Assembly: GCF_000336955.1 (NCBI RefSeq)
Contig: NZ_AOLI01000014.1
Span: 168,005-232,004 of the forward strand
DNA from: Haloferax larsenii JCM 13917
GTDB taxonomy: Archaea > Halobacteriota > Halobacteria > Halobacteriales > Haloferacaceae
Length of the DNA stretch: 64,000 bases
Direction of reading: 5' to 3'
Position 1 is the first letter of the stretch; the number at the start of each line of letters is the position of its first letter. Positions 25,558 through 34,887 of this stretch are shown in pieces. A model generated the notes under the pieces. It searched no databases. It was given only the letters and a program-made list of their open reading frames with translations, and had not been told where the DNA came from. A program made the position numbers and the translations under genes.

Positions 25558-27804
25558 TCACTCAGGCCGTGACGACTGTTTCGTATCGCTGTCGTCAGCC
25601 GATTCGTCCCCTGACGGTGAGCCTTCCTCCGCCTTGATGAGTGCTTCTGCGGTTCCGACAGCAGTGGTCGCCTCCTCGTGTGACGGCGCGCGCGGACTGA
25701 ACGCGGCTCGTTCGTACCACTCGGTCAACGAACGAAGCATGTCGGAGTCGGCGATGCCGTCCCGAACGCTCTCGTAGAACTCGGTGTGTGTCTCCGAATC
25801 CGACCCGGGGGCGGCGTCCCGGAGTCGACGGCGGGTCGCGATGTACGCGCGTTCTGTGGCACCTGCCGGGTCGTCACCGAGTCGTTCGCGTGCGAGGCGA
25901 AGGAGTTCCCGCGGTGAGAGCACCGACTGACCCGTCGAGGATGCAGCACCGCGACTGCCACCGACGCGAGCGCGACCGGCGACGGGCGAGGGTGCCACGC
26001 CGACGCCGTCTGCGACGGTTCCGATACGTCGGAGCGCGACGAGGCCGCCGAGGACGACGACCACGACAGCGCCGAGCGCGACTGCGCCGGTCGGCACAAT
26101 GACGTCACCGACCAGCAACTGTTCCTGCACCGTGACCGACTGACCACCCGGGAGTGGCACCGCGGGAAGGGCCGGTGCCGGGATGGCGGGGCGGGCAGGC
26201 GACACCACTCCGAGTTCGACAGCGACCGACTCGCTTTCTGCTGCCAGCAGGTTCGACCCGCGACCGGGGTACGCGACAGAGACGGTGACAGACCCGTTTT
26301 CACGTTGCTCGTCGTCCAGTGCGAGCGTGGTCGCGAACCGGCCCTGCTCGTCAGTCCGAATCCGTTCGACGCTCGTTCCGTCGACCCGCACGTCGAGCGT
26401 GACGTTCGAAATCGGCGTTTGGTCGGCAGTCCGGAACGCTCCCGTGACACGGACTCCCTCGTCGGTGGGGGCGACGTTCGCCAGCCGGACGGACGTAGCA
26501 GTCGTCTCGACTACGACGGGGCTGGTGACGTTGACCGGGGCGAGTGCCCGTTCTTCGGCGGGGATTTCGACGCGAAGTTGTCTGTCACCCGGTGCGACGT
26601 CAGCCGGCAAGTCGAGTTCGAAGACGAACCGGCCGTTTTCGTCCGTGACGTTCCGGGCACGGGTTCGACCGTCGATGGAGAGCGCGACTGTCGCATTCGG
26701 CGCGGGAGTCTCGTTGACGAACATTACACCTTCGACGCGGACGGTCTCCCCGTAGGCCGTCTGTGTGGGCGCGTCGTCGACAGTGAACGCGGGTGTCGAC
26801 TGCTCGATTCGCAGCGAGAGTACCGTCGTCGACCCGAGGTACGAGGAGTTCGGGTCGGGAACGTACGAGACCGAGACGTTCTGCGGGCCAGTTCCGACCA
26901 TCGTCGGTCGGTAGTCGAGACTGAACGACCCGTCGGCGTCGGTCACGACGCGCGTGGACTGCGCCCCGACAGTGATGTTGAGCGAGGCGTCTCCAAGCGG
27001 TTCGCCGTCTGTCTCGGTCACGCGGCCGGTAATCGGGAACGGGTCGGCGAACGACCCCGCGACAGCCCTACTTTGTGCCTCGATTTGTGTCCGTCTGAAC
27101 TCCGCGTCTCGGACTTGCTCTTGGTCCTGTTCGACCGACGTGCTGACAGTTTCGAGACGCTCCCGCCCGACGTCGAGTTGGACGCCGCCTGTCGACTCCA
27201 CCTCGGTGTAGTTCGCTTCGAGGCGAGTGCGCGACTCCGCCGCTTCGCCGGCGAGTTCGTCTAGTTCGCGCGCGAGGGTTCGCGCACGGTCCTCGTTGCC
27301 CGCGGCCTTCGCCTCAAGGTAGCGCTGGTACGTTCGGTCGTACTCCTGGACGGTCTCGATGTATTCGAGTTGCCCCTCACGAGTGTCGACGAGGCTCGTG
27401 CCGGTCGTATCGAGGTCGCGGTCGCTCGCGATGAGTTCGTACCGGTCGAGAAGTGTGTCGTACTCGGGGCCGAGAATCTCGCGTGCGCGTTGGTAGTCGT
27501 CGTCCGAGAGGGCTTCTGCACTCGATTTTAAGCGCTCACCCAGCGCAGCCACGAGATACGCCTCGACGGACGACACGTTGCCCTGGCCGACCGCCTCGTC
27601 GGGGTCGAGATGTCGCGGTGGCGACGACGCGTTCGTCTCGTTCGTCGCGTTTTGCATTCCCGTCTCGTTCGTCTCGCCATCGACCTGTTCAGCTATCGGA
27701 GCTCCACCGACTGCGACCTCACCGCCGAGGTCAGCGAACGCGACTGCTGGCGAGACCGCCGAAGCGAGGAGGAGGAAGGCAACTGCGAGGACCAGTGGTC
27801 GCAC
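25558..27804 (-). CDS. Surface protein with Ig-like regions and DUF4129 domain
   Basis: 748 aa. Signal peptide (LVLAVAFLLLASAVSPAVAFA), then a helical, partly coiled region to about residue 230. Three carboxypeptidase-regulatory/Ig-like beta domains follow (PITGRVTETDGEPLGDASL, VRVEGVMFVNETPAPNATV, VRVTGAFRTADQTPISNV). A membrane segment (VPTGAVALGAVVVVVLGGLVAL) precedes a cytoplasmic C-terminus with the DUF4129 signature LLRLARERLGDDPAGATERAY and LTEWYERAAFS. DUF4129 proteins accompany MoxR/DUF58 clusters. It ends a two-gene operon after the DUF1616 gene, with a 3-bp gap. Confidence 0.8.
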   Translation of the reverse strand: MRPLVLAVAFLLLASAVSPAVAFADLGGEVAVGGAPIAEQVDGETNETGMQNATNETNASSPPRHLDPDEAVGQGNVSSVEAYLVAALGERLKSSAEALSDDDYQRAREILGPEYDTLLDRYELIASDRDLDTTGTSLVDTREGQLEYIETVQEYDRTYQRYLEAKAAGNEDRARTLARELDELAGEAAESRTRLEANYTEVESTGGVQLDVGRERLETVSTSVEQDQEQVRDAEFRRTQIEAQSRAVAGSFADPFPITGRVTETDGEPLGDASLNITVGAQSTRVVTDADGSFSLDYRPTMVGTGPQNVSVSYVPDPNSSYLGSTTVLSLRIEQSTPAFTVDDAPTQTAYGETVRVEGVMFVNETPAPNATVALSIDGRTRARNVTDENGRFVFELDLPADVAPGDRQLRVEIPAEERALAPVNVTSPVVVETTATSVRLANVAPTDEGVRVTGAFRTADQTPISNVTLDVRVDGTSVERIRTDEQGRFATTLALDDEQRENGSVTVSVAYPGRGSNLLAAESESVAVELGVVSPARPAIPAPALPAVPLPGGQSVTVQEQLLVGDVIVPTGAVALGAVVVVVLGGLVALRRIGTVADGVGVAPSPVAGRARVGGSRGAASSTGQSVLSPRELLRLARERLGDDPAGATERAYIATRRRLRDAAPGSDSETHTEFYESVRDGIADSDMLRSLTEWYERAAFSPRAPSHEEATTAVGTAEALIKAEEGSPSGDESADDSDTKQSSRPE

Positions 27805-27807
27805 GTG

Positions 27808-28788
27808 TCAGGCCTCCATCGTGGGTTCGCTGACAGTGACCCAGACGTGGACGTGGTCGTCGGCGTTCTCGAACGTCGGGTCGGCCGGCGGGTCGTTGTA
27901 GTACAGCAGGTACGTCAGACGAAGGTTGCGGCCGGTGAACGACGGCGACACCTCGTGTTCGAGTCGCCACGTCTCGTCGTCTTCGAGGTTCGCCCGGAAG
28001 CGGTCGAGTTCGCGCTGTTCCGTCACCACTCCCTCGTCGTCTACGTCTTGCAACAGCACGACGACGGTGTAGGCCTGCTGGGACCCCTCGCGGTTTTCGA
28101 TACCGACGACCATCGGCTTCGACTCGCCGAGTTCGAACTGCGACGGGTAGTTGTCGGCGATGAGCGTCCCGTCTTCGGCCTCGGCGAGGAGGTAGAATTC
28201 ACTGAACGATTCTCCGACGCGGGGCTCCGCGGCCGCGTACGCGAGGCTCGCACCGGCACCAAGGACCGCGACCGCGACAATCACGTCGACCGGGCGAATG
28301 GCCCGGTTCTGGAAGGGGTCCGTGAGAATCTCCGGGGACTCGTACCGTTCGTCACCGGGCAGTGAGGCGCGGCGCGCTGCTGCGACGACTGTCGCGGAGA
28401 GCGTCACCACAGACAACGAGACGAGCACCGACCCCAAGGAGAGTACAAACGGCGAGAAGTGAATGCCGAGCGCGACGAGCGGAGCCACGACGATACTCGT
28501 CCCGATGGCGAACGTCAGTCGCTCGGCGTTGTCGGGGTCCTCCCGCGAATCCACCGACTGATCCGTATCGGGGGCCGCGGGATACAGCGCAGAGACGAGG
28601 GCGTACCCCGGCGCGAGGAGGACAAATGCAACGGCCAGGAGGCCGCGAATCGCTACCGCTACGGGTTCATCTGGGAGGACCATCGCGACCCACGTAGCGA
28701 CGACCACCACGACGAGGATGGTCAGGTCGGCGGGGAACCCCCGTAAGAACGCGGGCGGTCGAAACTGTAGGCTCGCGTCCGTGGACAT
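27808..28788 (-). CDS. DUF1616 family membrane protein
   Basis: 326 aa. Four N-terminal membrane segments (LTILVVVVVATWVAMVLP, LLAVAFVLLAPGYALVSALYP, GTSIVVAPLVALGIHFSPF, LGSVLVSLSVVTLSATVVA) with the family motif APGYALVSALYP. A fifth segment (PVDVIVAVAVLGAGASLAYA) leads to an extracellular domain (FYLLAEAEDGTLIADNYPS, GRNLRLTYLLYYNDPPADP) typical of archaeal DUF1616 proteins. Function is unknown, probably in surface glycoprotein or envelope assembly. The start is divergent from DUF58 at 28916. Confidence 0.82.
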   Translation of the reverse strand: MSTDASLQFRPPAFLRGFPADLTILVVVVVATWVAMVLPDEPVAVAIRGLLAVAFVLLAPGYALVSALYPAAPDTDQSVDSREDPDNAERLTFAIGTSIVVAPLVALGIHFSPFVLSLGSVLVSLSVVTLSATVVAAARRASLPGDERYESPEILTDPFQNRAIRPVDVIVAVAVLGAGASLAYAAAEPRVGESFSEFYLLAEAEDGTLIADNYPSQFELGESKPMVVGIENREGSQQAYTVVVLLQDVDDEGVVTEQRELDRFRANLEDDETWRLEHEVSPSFTGRNLRLTYLLYYNDPPADPTFENADDHVHVWVTVSEPTMEA

Positions 28789-28883
28789 TGTTCACAATAC
28801 GTGTGCTTACAGCAAAAATCAGTCGGTGCGACACGTCCGAAACGCGACCAGATTGGTCGGCGGACCATCTACCTCACCAACAA

Positions 28884-28890
28884 CTTAAAC
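28884..28890 (+). promoter_or_regulatory. TATA-like box of the DUF58 operon
   Basis: cttaaac about 29 bp before the GTG at 28916, the expected spacing for a leaderless transcript and the reason I prefer that start over the TTG at 28895. Confidence 0.5.
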
Positions 28891-28915
28891 TCGTTTGCTA
28901 ACGTTGTACATTCGA

Positions 28916-30388
28916 GTGAAGCTAACAAGACGGTTCTGGGGCGTGGTCACACTTGCCATTCTCTCGGGAGCGGGGGCGGTCGCATTCGAGCGACCCGCGC
29001 TACTCGTCGCAGCCGTGGGCCCGCTAGCGTGGCTCGTCAGTCGGCAGTACGCCTTCGTCCGCGCCGCCGGCGTCGCAGTGTCGGGTCTCGACGTCGAGTT
29101 CACCCCGGAGCGTCGGACGACGCCGGCCGGCAAACCGCTGTCAGTGACCGTCTCTGCGAAGCTCCCGCGGCCGGTGTCGGCAGTCGTCAGTATCGAGCCG
29201 GACGTCCCCGTCGGTGCGGCGGCCGATGCCGAATCGACCATGTTACTCGAATCGCCGGCGACGGACGGGTCGCTCTCGTTCGACGTCACGTGGCGCGTCG
29301 CCGGGCGCTACGAACTGCCGCCCGCGCGTGTCGTCGTCGAGGATGCAGCCGGATTGTTCTCAGTCGAGACGACGATGGGCGACAGCGTCGTCGTCGACGT
29401 GGACCCCGCGCGAGCGACAGACGTTCTCGTGCGTGGCGGGCGGTCCGACAGGTTCGTCCCGCTCGGCGTCTCGAAACCGTGGCTCGCTGGACAGGGGACC
29501 GAAGTCGCCGACATCCGGGAGTACAAACCCGGCGACCCCACGAATCACATCGAGTGGAAAGCCACCGCGCGGCGCGGGTCGCTCCACATCCGCGAGTTCG
29601 AAGCCGAGACGAACCCGTCGGTGATGGTCGTCTTCGACGCGCGCGCGAGGCTGTCTGCCGGTGAGACCGGCGGCACAAAGCTCGCGTACCTCCGTGAGGT
29701 CGCACTGTCGTTCCTCCAGCGGTCACGAAACGTCTCCGAGCCACTCGGCCTGACCGTCGTCAGCGACGACGGTCGGCCGACGATGCTCGAACCCGGGAGC
29801 GCCGCCAGCCACTACAAACAAGTCCGTGAGAAGTTGTTCGAAGCCGGCAGCGAAAGCGGGTCCCAGACGAGTCAGTCTCCTCGGTCGCCCGGAAGCGCGC
29901 GCGCTGCCGCGTTGGCGCTGGAAACTGAGCAGTCGCCGTTCGCCCGCCAGCTCGAACCGTTCTTCCAAGCGCGCGCACCGTACGCGAGCGCGGTTGCAAA
30001 CGACCCGCTGTACCGAGCAATCGTCCGTCACGGGAGCGTCGCTGGCGGGGACTCGCTGACCGTCATCTGCACCGACGACGCCGACCGGACGGCGCTCGTC
30101 GAGGCGGTGACTGCCGCCCGGCGCTTCGGAAGTCGCGTCCTCGTGTTCCTGACGCCCACGGCGCGGTTCGATGGACGGCTAACGCAGGACCGCCTCGACG
30201 AGTTCGAGCGCGTCCGCGCGCAACTCGCCGGAATGCCGAACGTCTGGGCCTACGAGGTTGCACCCGGACACAGCATCGAGACGTCCGAAGGCGAAGGCGA
30301 CGCGGGACCGCAGTCGGCAGTCGGCGAGCACTCGACCGCCGGGCGCGGCGATGCCGACACAGAGACGAACGTCGCGGAGGTGCAATGA
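28916..30388 (+). CDS. DUF58 family protein (MoxR partner)
   Basis: 490 aa from GTG 28916 (KLTRRFWGVVTLAILSGAG). Two N-terminal membrane segments, a beta-rich periplasm-side domain, then the DUF58 core: DIREYKPGDPTNHIEWKATARRG and HIREFEAETNPSVMVVFDARA, with a vWA-like fold after it. The segment SESGSQTSQSPRSPGSAR at about 310 is a low-complexity insertion. DUF58 proteins work with MoxR AAA ATPases in folding, metal insertion or envelope functions. First gene of a three-gene operon; its stop overlaps the next start (ATGA). Confidence 0.87.
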   Translation: MKLTRRFWGVVTLAILSGAGAVAFERPALLVAAVGPLAWLVSRQYAFVRAAGVAVSGLDVEFTPERRTTPAGKPLSVTVSAKLPRPVSAVVSIEPDVPVGAAADAESTMLLESPATDGSLSFDVTWRVAGRYELPPARVVVEDAAGLFSVETTMGDSVVVDVDPARATDVLVRGGRSDRFVPLGVSKPWLAGQGTEVADIREYKPGDPTNHIEWKATARRGSLHIREFEAETNPSVMVVFDARARLSAGETGGTKLAYLREVALSFLQRSRNVSEPLGLTVVSDDGRPTMLEPGSAASHYKQVREKLFEAGSESGSQTSQSPRSPGSARAAALALETEQSPFARQLEPFFQARAPYASAVANDPLYRAIVRHGSVAGGDSLTVICTDDADRTALVEAVTAARRFGSRVLVFLTPTARFDGRLTQDRLDEFERVRAQLAGMPNVWAYEVAPGHSIETSEGEGDAGPQSAVGEHSTAGRGDADTETNVAEVQ

Positions 30389-30804
30389 TGCGCATCTCGA
30401 CCGTCGAGGCGGCGGCCATCGGGGGGTTCGCCGTCGCCGCGTGGGTCTCGATTGGACCACTCGGCGTGATCATGGCGCTGGCCGTCGCACTGGCGTCGTT
30501 CCTCTTGTCGGCACCCTACGCGTTCGTCGTCGGACAGGTGCTCCTCGTCGCACTCGTCCCGACGACCGCCACGGGCTTTCTGGGCGCGGAAGTCGCGCTG
30601 GTCGGACTGGTCGTCGGTGACCTCGAAGACGCCGGCCAGGCTCGGCGAACCGTCCCCATCGCCCTCGGGTTTGCGCTCGTGGGGCTCAGCGTCGTGTTCG
30701 TCGCCGTTCCGTACGGAACCATGGCAGCAGCGGTCGCGGTCGTGACCGCCGGCGGACTCGCACTCGGTGTGCTCTCGCAGTACACCGTCGTCGGAGGGAC
30801 CTAA
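30385..30804 (+). CDS. Small multi-pass membrane protein of the DUF58 operon
   Basis: 139 aa with about five hydrophobic segments (AAAIGGFAVAAWVSIG, GVIMALAVALASFLLSAPYAFVV, LGAEVALVGLVVGDLE, IALGFALVGLSVVFVAVPYG, MAAAVAVVTAGGLALGVLS). It overlaps the DUF58 stop by four bases and is followed after 2 bp by the next gene. No known domain; conserved position suggests a membrane anchor or partner for the DUF58-MoxR machine. Confidence 0.72.
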   Translation: MMRISTVEAAAIGGFAVAAWVSIGPLGVIMALAVALASFLLSAPYAFVVGQVLLVALVPTTATGFLGAEVALVGLVVGDLEDAGQARRTVPIALGFALVGLSVVFVAVPYGTMAAAVAVVTAGGLALGVLSQYTVVGGT

Positions 30805-30806
30805 CT

Positions 30807-31709
30807 ATGCACACATTCGACTCTGAGACAGCCGTCACCGAATCAGACGTTGCATCGCTCGCCGCACGAATCGACGAACTGGAGGCCGAAAACCAGCGTC
30901 TCAGAGCGGAGACCAGAGAACTCAGACAGGTCAGATACCGACGTGTCGCGCTCGGATTCGCCGTGGTCGGCGTCTTGTCGTTCGTGGCGGGGTGGTACCT
31001 TCCCACCTCGCAGACCGTCCTCTTCGGTCTCGGTGGGGTCGGTCTCTTCGCGTCGCTGTTGATGGTCTCGCTGGTGCCGACAGACATCGTCGCCGCACCG
31101 ACAGCCAGCCACCTCCGGGCGGCCCACGCCGCCACGGTCGAAGAACTCGTCTCCGACCTCGGACTGCACCGAACGACGGTGTACGTCCCGACACCGAGCG
31201 AGCGACCGGAGATTGCCGACGTTCGGCTCTACATCCCGCAACACAGGGAGTACGAGGTTCCGTCGCCGCCGGCGCTCCACGACGTGTTCGTCGTCACCGA
31301 AGACGAGCGGAACCGCGGCGTCTCGTTGCCGCCGAGTGGCGGGGCGCTTCTCGTCGCCCTCGACAGAGACGAAGACGTTCCCCTGCTCGACGCAGACGAG
31401 ATAGTCGAACGACTCCCGGATGCGCTTGTCGAAGGGTTCGAACTCGCAAACGACGTCGAAATCGACGCAGATATCGACGCTGGCAGAGTCTCGGTCTCGG
31501 TGTCGGGAAGCGCGCTCGAAGACGCTGAACTGCTCGACCACCCGGTCGGGTCGCTCGTCGCGAGCGCCCTCGCACGGGCACTCGGTACCGAGGTGACACT
31601 CACTGTAGAGACCGACACCGAAGAACCAGTGTTCGTCTGCCGGTGGGACCCGAAAACGACGCAAGACGAGCGTCGGGCCGGAACAGAGACCAGCGAGTTG
31701 GCCGCGTAG
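30807..31709 (+). CDS. Coiled-coil membrane protein of the DUF58 operon
   Basis: 300 aa. N-terminal coiled coil (LAARIDELEAENQRLRAETREL), two membrane segments (VALGFAVVGVLSFVAGWYL, TVLFGLGGVGLFASLLMVS) and a soluble alpha/beta C-terminal domain from about residue 95 (LRLYIPQHREYEVPSP-like region, LLVALDRDEDVPLLDADEIV, DIDAGRVSVSVSGSAL). Unrecognised beyond being typical of haloarchaeal MoxR/DUF58 neighbourhoods. Third gene of the operon. Confidence 0.68.
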   Translation: MHTFDSETAVTESDVASLAARIDELEAENQRLRAETRELRQVRYRRVALGFAVVGVLSFVAGWYLPTSQTVLFGLGGVGLFASLLMVSLVPTDIVAAPTASHLRAAHAATVEELVSDLGLHRTTVYVPTPSERPEIADVRLYIPQHREYEVPSPPALHDVFVVTEDERNRGVSLPPSGGALLVALDRDEDVPLLDADEIVERLPDALVEGFELANDVEIDADIDAGRVSVSVSGSALEDAELLDHPVGSLVASALARALGTEVTLTVETDTEEPVFVCRWDPKTTQDERRAGTETSELAA

Positions 31710-31710
31710 A

Positions 31711-32346
31711 CTACCGCGAAATCGACAACTGCCGTACTTTTTCTCGTGCTTCTGCCGTCGAAATCTCCCGATGATAGAACACGGAGCCTGGCTCTTGGAG
31801 TGCGCCGCCGTCCGCGAGACTTCCCGTGTCGACCGGCCCGAAGCCGATGTCTCTGACGAGGTCGGCGACGACTGCTTTCGCTTCGGGGTCGTCGCCCGCG
31901 AGGAAGAGAGCGAACCGTTCCGACTCGGGGAGTTCGGGATGCCCTCTGTCCCGAAGCGTCTCCCAGTACATGGTGTTGAACGCCTTGACGACACGTGCAC
32001 CCGGCAGTTGCTCGGCGACGAGTTCCGACGACGTGTCGTCGCCGAGGTCCATCACGTGGTAGTCTTCGGTGTACGGATTCATCGCGTCGACGACGATGCG
32101 GCCGTCGAACAGCTCAGCGTCCGGGAGCGTCTCGCGCTCTCGAAACGGAATAGCGAGGAGAACGAGCTCGCCGAACTCGACCGCACGTGCAGGTTCGACG
32201 GGCGAGATTCGCGGCAGGTTCTCCGCGAGGTCGGCCAACGAGTCCGGACCGCTTCGGTTCGCAATCGCCACCTCGTGGCCCACCTCCACGAACAGTTGCG
32301 CTGCTGTTGCACCCACCTTTCCGGCACCGAGTACACCGATTTTCAT
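31711..32346 (-). CDS. NADP/F420-dependent oxidoreductase family protein
   Basis: 211 aa. Rossmann N-terminus MKIGVLGAGKVGATAAQLF with ANRSGPDSL as the NADP 2'-phosphate site. LAIPFRE, IVVDAMNPY, ARVVKAFNTM and LFLAGDDPEAKAVVADLV match NADP-dependent F420 reductase-like proteins. It probably transfers hydride between NADPH and F420 or reduces an unknown substrate. It sits between the DUF58 operon (convergent, stops 1 bp apart) and moxR, and seems unrelated to that machine. Confidence 0.82.
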   Translation of the reverse strand: MKIGVLGAGKVGATAAQLFVEVGHEVAIANRSGPDSLADLAENLPRISPVEPARAVEFGELVLLAIPFRERETLPDAELFDGRIVVDAMNPYTEDYHVMDLGDDTSSELVAEQLPGARVVKAFNTMYWETLRDRGHPELPESERFALFLAGDDPEAKAVVADLVRDIGFGPVDTGSLADGGALQEPGSVFYHREISTAEAREKVRQLSISR

Positions 32347-32412
32347 GAATAAAGATTGACGTTAAGTGCATTGAATCTTGGGTGAGAACGAGTGTCCGAG
32401 ACGCAAGCGGCC

Positions 32413-33408
32413 TTACTCGTCGGTGCCGCCGTCGGCGACGCCGGAGGCTTCGTCCGCCGTGTCGGCCACACCGGGCGGGGAGACGGATTCGACGACCTCG
32501 TCGACGACGCCGCGTTCGTCGACGTCGCCGAAGACCGCATCGGGCCGAAGGACGATACGGTGGGCGACGGTCGGCTTGGCGAGCGCTTTCACGTCGTCCG
32601 GGGTGACGTAATCGCGTCCGTGGAGGGCTGCACGGGCCTTGGACGCAGTGAGGAGGCCAATCGAGGCACGCGGCGACGCGCCGTAGGCTACCGCTGGGTG
32701 TTCGCGCGTTTCGGTCACGAGGTCGACGATGTACTGTTTCACGTCGTCGTCGACGAACACCTCGTCGACCGCGTTGCGGGCCGATTCGAGTTCGTTCATC
32801 GTGATGACCTGCTGGATGCGGAGCGGGCTGAGGTCCGGGTCGGCGTCGAACCGGTCGAGAATCGTGTGCTCTTCGTCGTCCGACGGGAGGTCGACGATGT
32901 ACTTGAGTTGGAAGCGGTCGCGTTGCGCCTTCGGCAGTTCGAAGGTCCCCTCCATCTCGATGGGGTTCTGGGTGGCGACGACGAGGAACGGGTCCGGGAG
33001 CGCCAGCGTGTCGCCCTCGATAGTGACCGTCCCCTCCTGCATCGCTTCGAGGAGCGCCGACTGCGTCTTCGGCGTCGCCCGGTTGATTTCGTCGGCGACG
33101 ACGACGTTCGTGAACACTGGTCCCTTCTGAATCTCGAAGGTGCCCGTCTGTTCGCGGTACACTTTCGTCCCCGTGAGGTCGGCGGGGAGCACGTCAGGCG
33201 TGAGTTGGATACGGCGGGTGTCGAGGCCGGTCGCCCGGGCGAACGACGCAGCGATAGTCGTCTTCGCCACGCCCGGGACGCCCTCGATGAGGACGTGACC
33301 TCCGGTCAGGAGTGCGATGGTCAGTCCCTCGACCACAGCTGCGTTTCCGACGAGAACTGTTTCCATTTCTTCGGCCAGCGCGTGGTAAATTTCGGAAACG
33401 TCAGTCAT
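32413..33408 (-). CDS. MoxR family AAA+ ATPase
   Basis: 331 aa from the ATG at 33408 (MTDVSEIYHALAEEM). Walker A GVPGVAKTTIA, Walker B VVVADEINRA, sensor 1 VATQNPIEMEGT, and the MoxR hallmark ASPRASIGLLTASKARA near the C-terminus. It is expected to act as a chaperone-like ATPase with the DUF58 protein encoded divergently at 28916 and the membrane partners around it. The last 25 residues are an acidic, low-complexity tail. About 100 bp separate it from the DUF4350 gene upstream. Confidence 0.92.
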   Translation of the reverse strand: MTDVSEIYHALAEEMETVLVGNAAVVEGLTIALLTGGHVLIEGVPGVAKTTIAASFARATGLDTRRIQLTPDVLPADLTGTKVYREQTGTFEIQKGPVFTNVVVADEINRATPKTQSALLEAMQEGTVTIEGDTLALPDPFLVVATQNPIEMEGTFELPKAQRDRFQLKYIVDLPSDDEEHTILDRFDADPDLSPLRIQQVITMNELESARNAVDEVFVDDDVKQYIVDLVTETREHPAVAYGASPRASIGLLTASKARAALHGRDYVTPDDVKALAKPTVAHRIVLRPDAVFGDVDERGVVDEVVESVSPPGVADTADEASGVADGGTDE

Positions 33409-33506
33409 GACAGTAGTAACAACGGCAAAGGCCAAAACTGTTTGTCCAATAACGGGAGAATCGAGTGGTCTCAGGAGCCATCAAAGCAGTGCGAGACAAT
33501 GGCTCA

Positions 33507-34487
33507 CTAACGGTCAGAGCCGGGACGTCGCTCCCGACGCGGTGCGGCGAGGAAGCCAATCGCGAGCGCGACTCCCACACCGAGGATGACCTGAACGCGC
33601 TGGTCAGTTCGAACGACTTGCTCGACGACCGCGAGCGCCGGCGTCCCCGTGCTTCCAGTCTGGTCGATAACGACACGGTCGTGCTGTTCGACGAGGGCCG
33701 ACGCGAACGCGCGGTTCCCCGGTCGGTCGAGCATCGCGTTGATGAACAGACTCGGGTCCGAGACGGCGACGACACGGCCGTTACCCACGGGTTCGACGGT
33801 CGCTACCGGGTGTGCCGCCATCGGCTCGCGCGGGTCCGGTTCGCCGTCCCCGTTGGTATCGAGATACGAGAACGTCGAGGCGCGAACGAGCGGCGTGAGA
33901 CTCTCGGGGAGTGCTGCCGTGCCATTGGCGGCGACGACGGGCGTCCCGTTCTCGTCGAGCGTCGTCGCGCTGTCCGCATAGATGGCCGTGCCGTAGTTGA
34001 GCGTCAGCCCCTCGACACCGGTCGTGAAGTTGTGCTGCGTGACGTTCCGCGCGATTGGAAGCGCAGGGTCGCGGTAATACAGTCGCTCGTCTCTGAGAAC
34101 GCGCCCGTCGAAGCGCGCGTCCGCGCCGACTCCTTCGAGGACGGCGTTGCCGCCAGTTCCGTAGTCGTCGGCGACGACGAGCGTGCCGCCAGCGCGGACG
34201 AACGACCGAAGGGCAGCGAGTTGCTCGGGTGACGGGTCGGACGGCGCACCGACGAACGCGACCGCGCCGACTGGTTCGACCCGGTCGTACTGTGCGGGTT
34301 CCGTGACAGTGAGTGCCCGGATGTCGGAGTCGGATGCAACCCCTCGAAGCGACGAAGAGCCGTCCCACTCGGTGTTGTAGGCGTCGAACGCGATAGAGGA
34401 CGTGCCGGCCGCAACGCCGAGTGACGCGGCGACGACGACGACGTAGAGGACGAACGCGAGTTTCGGAATCCGGCGACGAGACGTCAT
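33507..34487 (-). CDS. DUF4350 family protein
   Basis: 326 aa from ATG 34487. N-terminal membrane segment (LAFVLYVVVVAASLGVAAG), extracellular GATase-like DUF4350 domain (LRSFVRAGGTLVVADDYGTGGNAVL, NYGTAIYAD, GRVVAVSDPSLFINAML) and a C-terminal membrane segment (VQVILGVGVALAIGFLAA). DUF4350 proteins are standard members of MoxR/DUF58/DUF4129 clusters. Its start overlaps the stop of the preceding small membrane gene by four bases, so they are coupled. Confidence 0.83.
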   Translation of the reverse strand: MTSRRRIPKLAFVLYVVVVAASLGVAAGTSSIAFDAYNTEWDGSSSLRGVASDSDIRALTVTEPAQYDRVEPVGAVAFVGAPSDPSPEQLAALRSFVRAGGTLVVADDYGTGGNAVLEGVGADARFDGRVLRDERLYYRDPALPIARNVTQHNFTTGVEGLTLNYGTAIYADSATTLDENGTPVVAANGTAALPESLTPLVRASTFSYLDTNGDGEPDPREPMAAHPVATVEPVGNGRVVAVSDPSLFINAMLDRPGNRAFASALVEQHDRVVIDQTGSTGTPALAVVEQVVRTDQRVQVILGVGVALAIGFLAAPRRERRPGSDR

Positions 34488-34759
34488 AGCACCCCTCCTT
34501 CCTGCAGTATCGTGGACACCCGAGTGACGACGACGTAGCCGAACACGAGGAAGCCCGCGAGGATTATCCAGCGCAGGTGGTCCCGCCAGCGCTGGACGTG
34601 GTTCACCGGCTCGGTGAGCTCCGTGATGAACAGAAGTCCGACGAAGACGAAGACGAACAGTAAGTCGAGCGCGACGAGTTCGAGAACCGAGAGAACCGCG
34701 ACGCTGACCAGTGTCCACGTCAACAGTGCGTAGACGAATCGGAGACGTCCCGGTACCAT
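34484..34759 (-). CDS. Small membrane protein coupled to DUF4350
   Basis: 91 aa from ATG 34759 (MVPGRLRFVYALLTW); the frame extends to 34855 but those residues are unlike the rest. Three hydrophobic segments (FVYALLTWTLVSVAVLSVLEL, LDLLFVFVFVGLLFITEL, IILAGFLVFGYVVVTRV). First gene of the minus-strand unit leading to DUF4350 and moxR. No known domain; probably a membrane subunit of the same machine. Confidence 0.72.
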   Translation of the reverse strand: MVPGRLRFVYALLTWTLVSVAVLSVLELVALDLLFVFVFVGLLFITELTEPVNHVQRWRDHLRWIILAGFLVFGYVVVTRVSTILQEGGVL

Positions 34760-34887
34760 ACCACATATGTCGTCACGTAGGTACTTGTACCTTCCTCGGA
34801 ATTTCACACCATCAGACGCCATACCCGTCGATTTTCCTGAACGAATCGACCACAAGGTGGATACCCTTCGGGCGACAGATACCAGTC

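Noticed and set aside
30385..30804. Possible transglutaminase partner in the DUF58 operon
   Set aside because: The protein is only membrane helices, with no Cys-His-Asp core.
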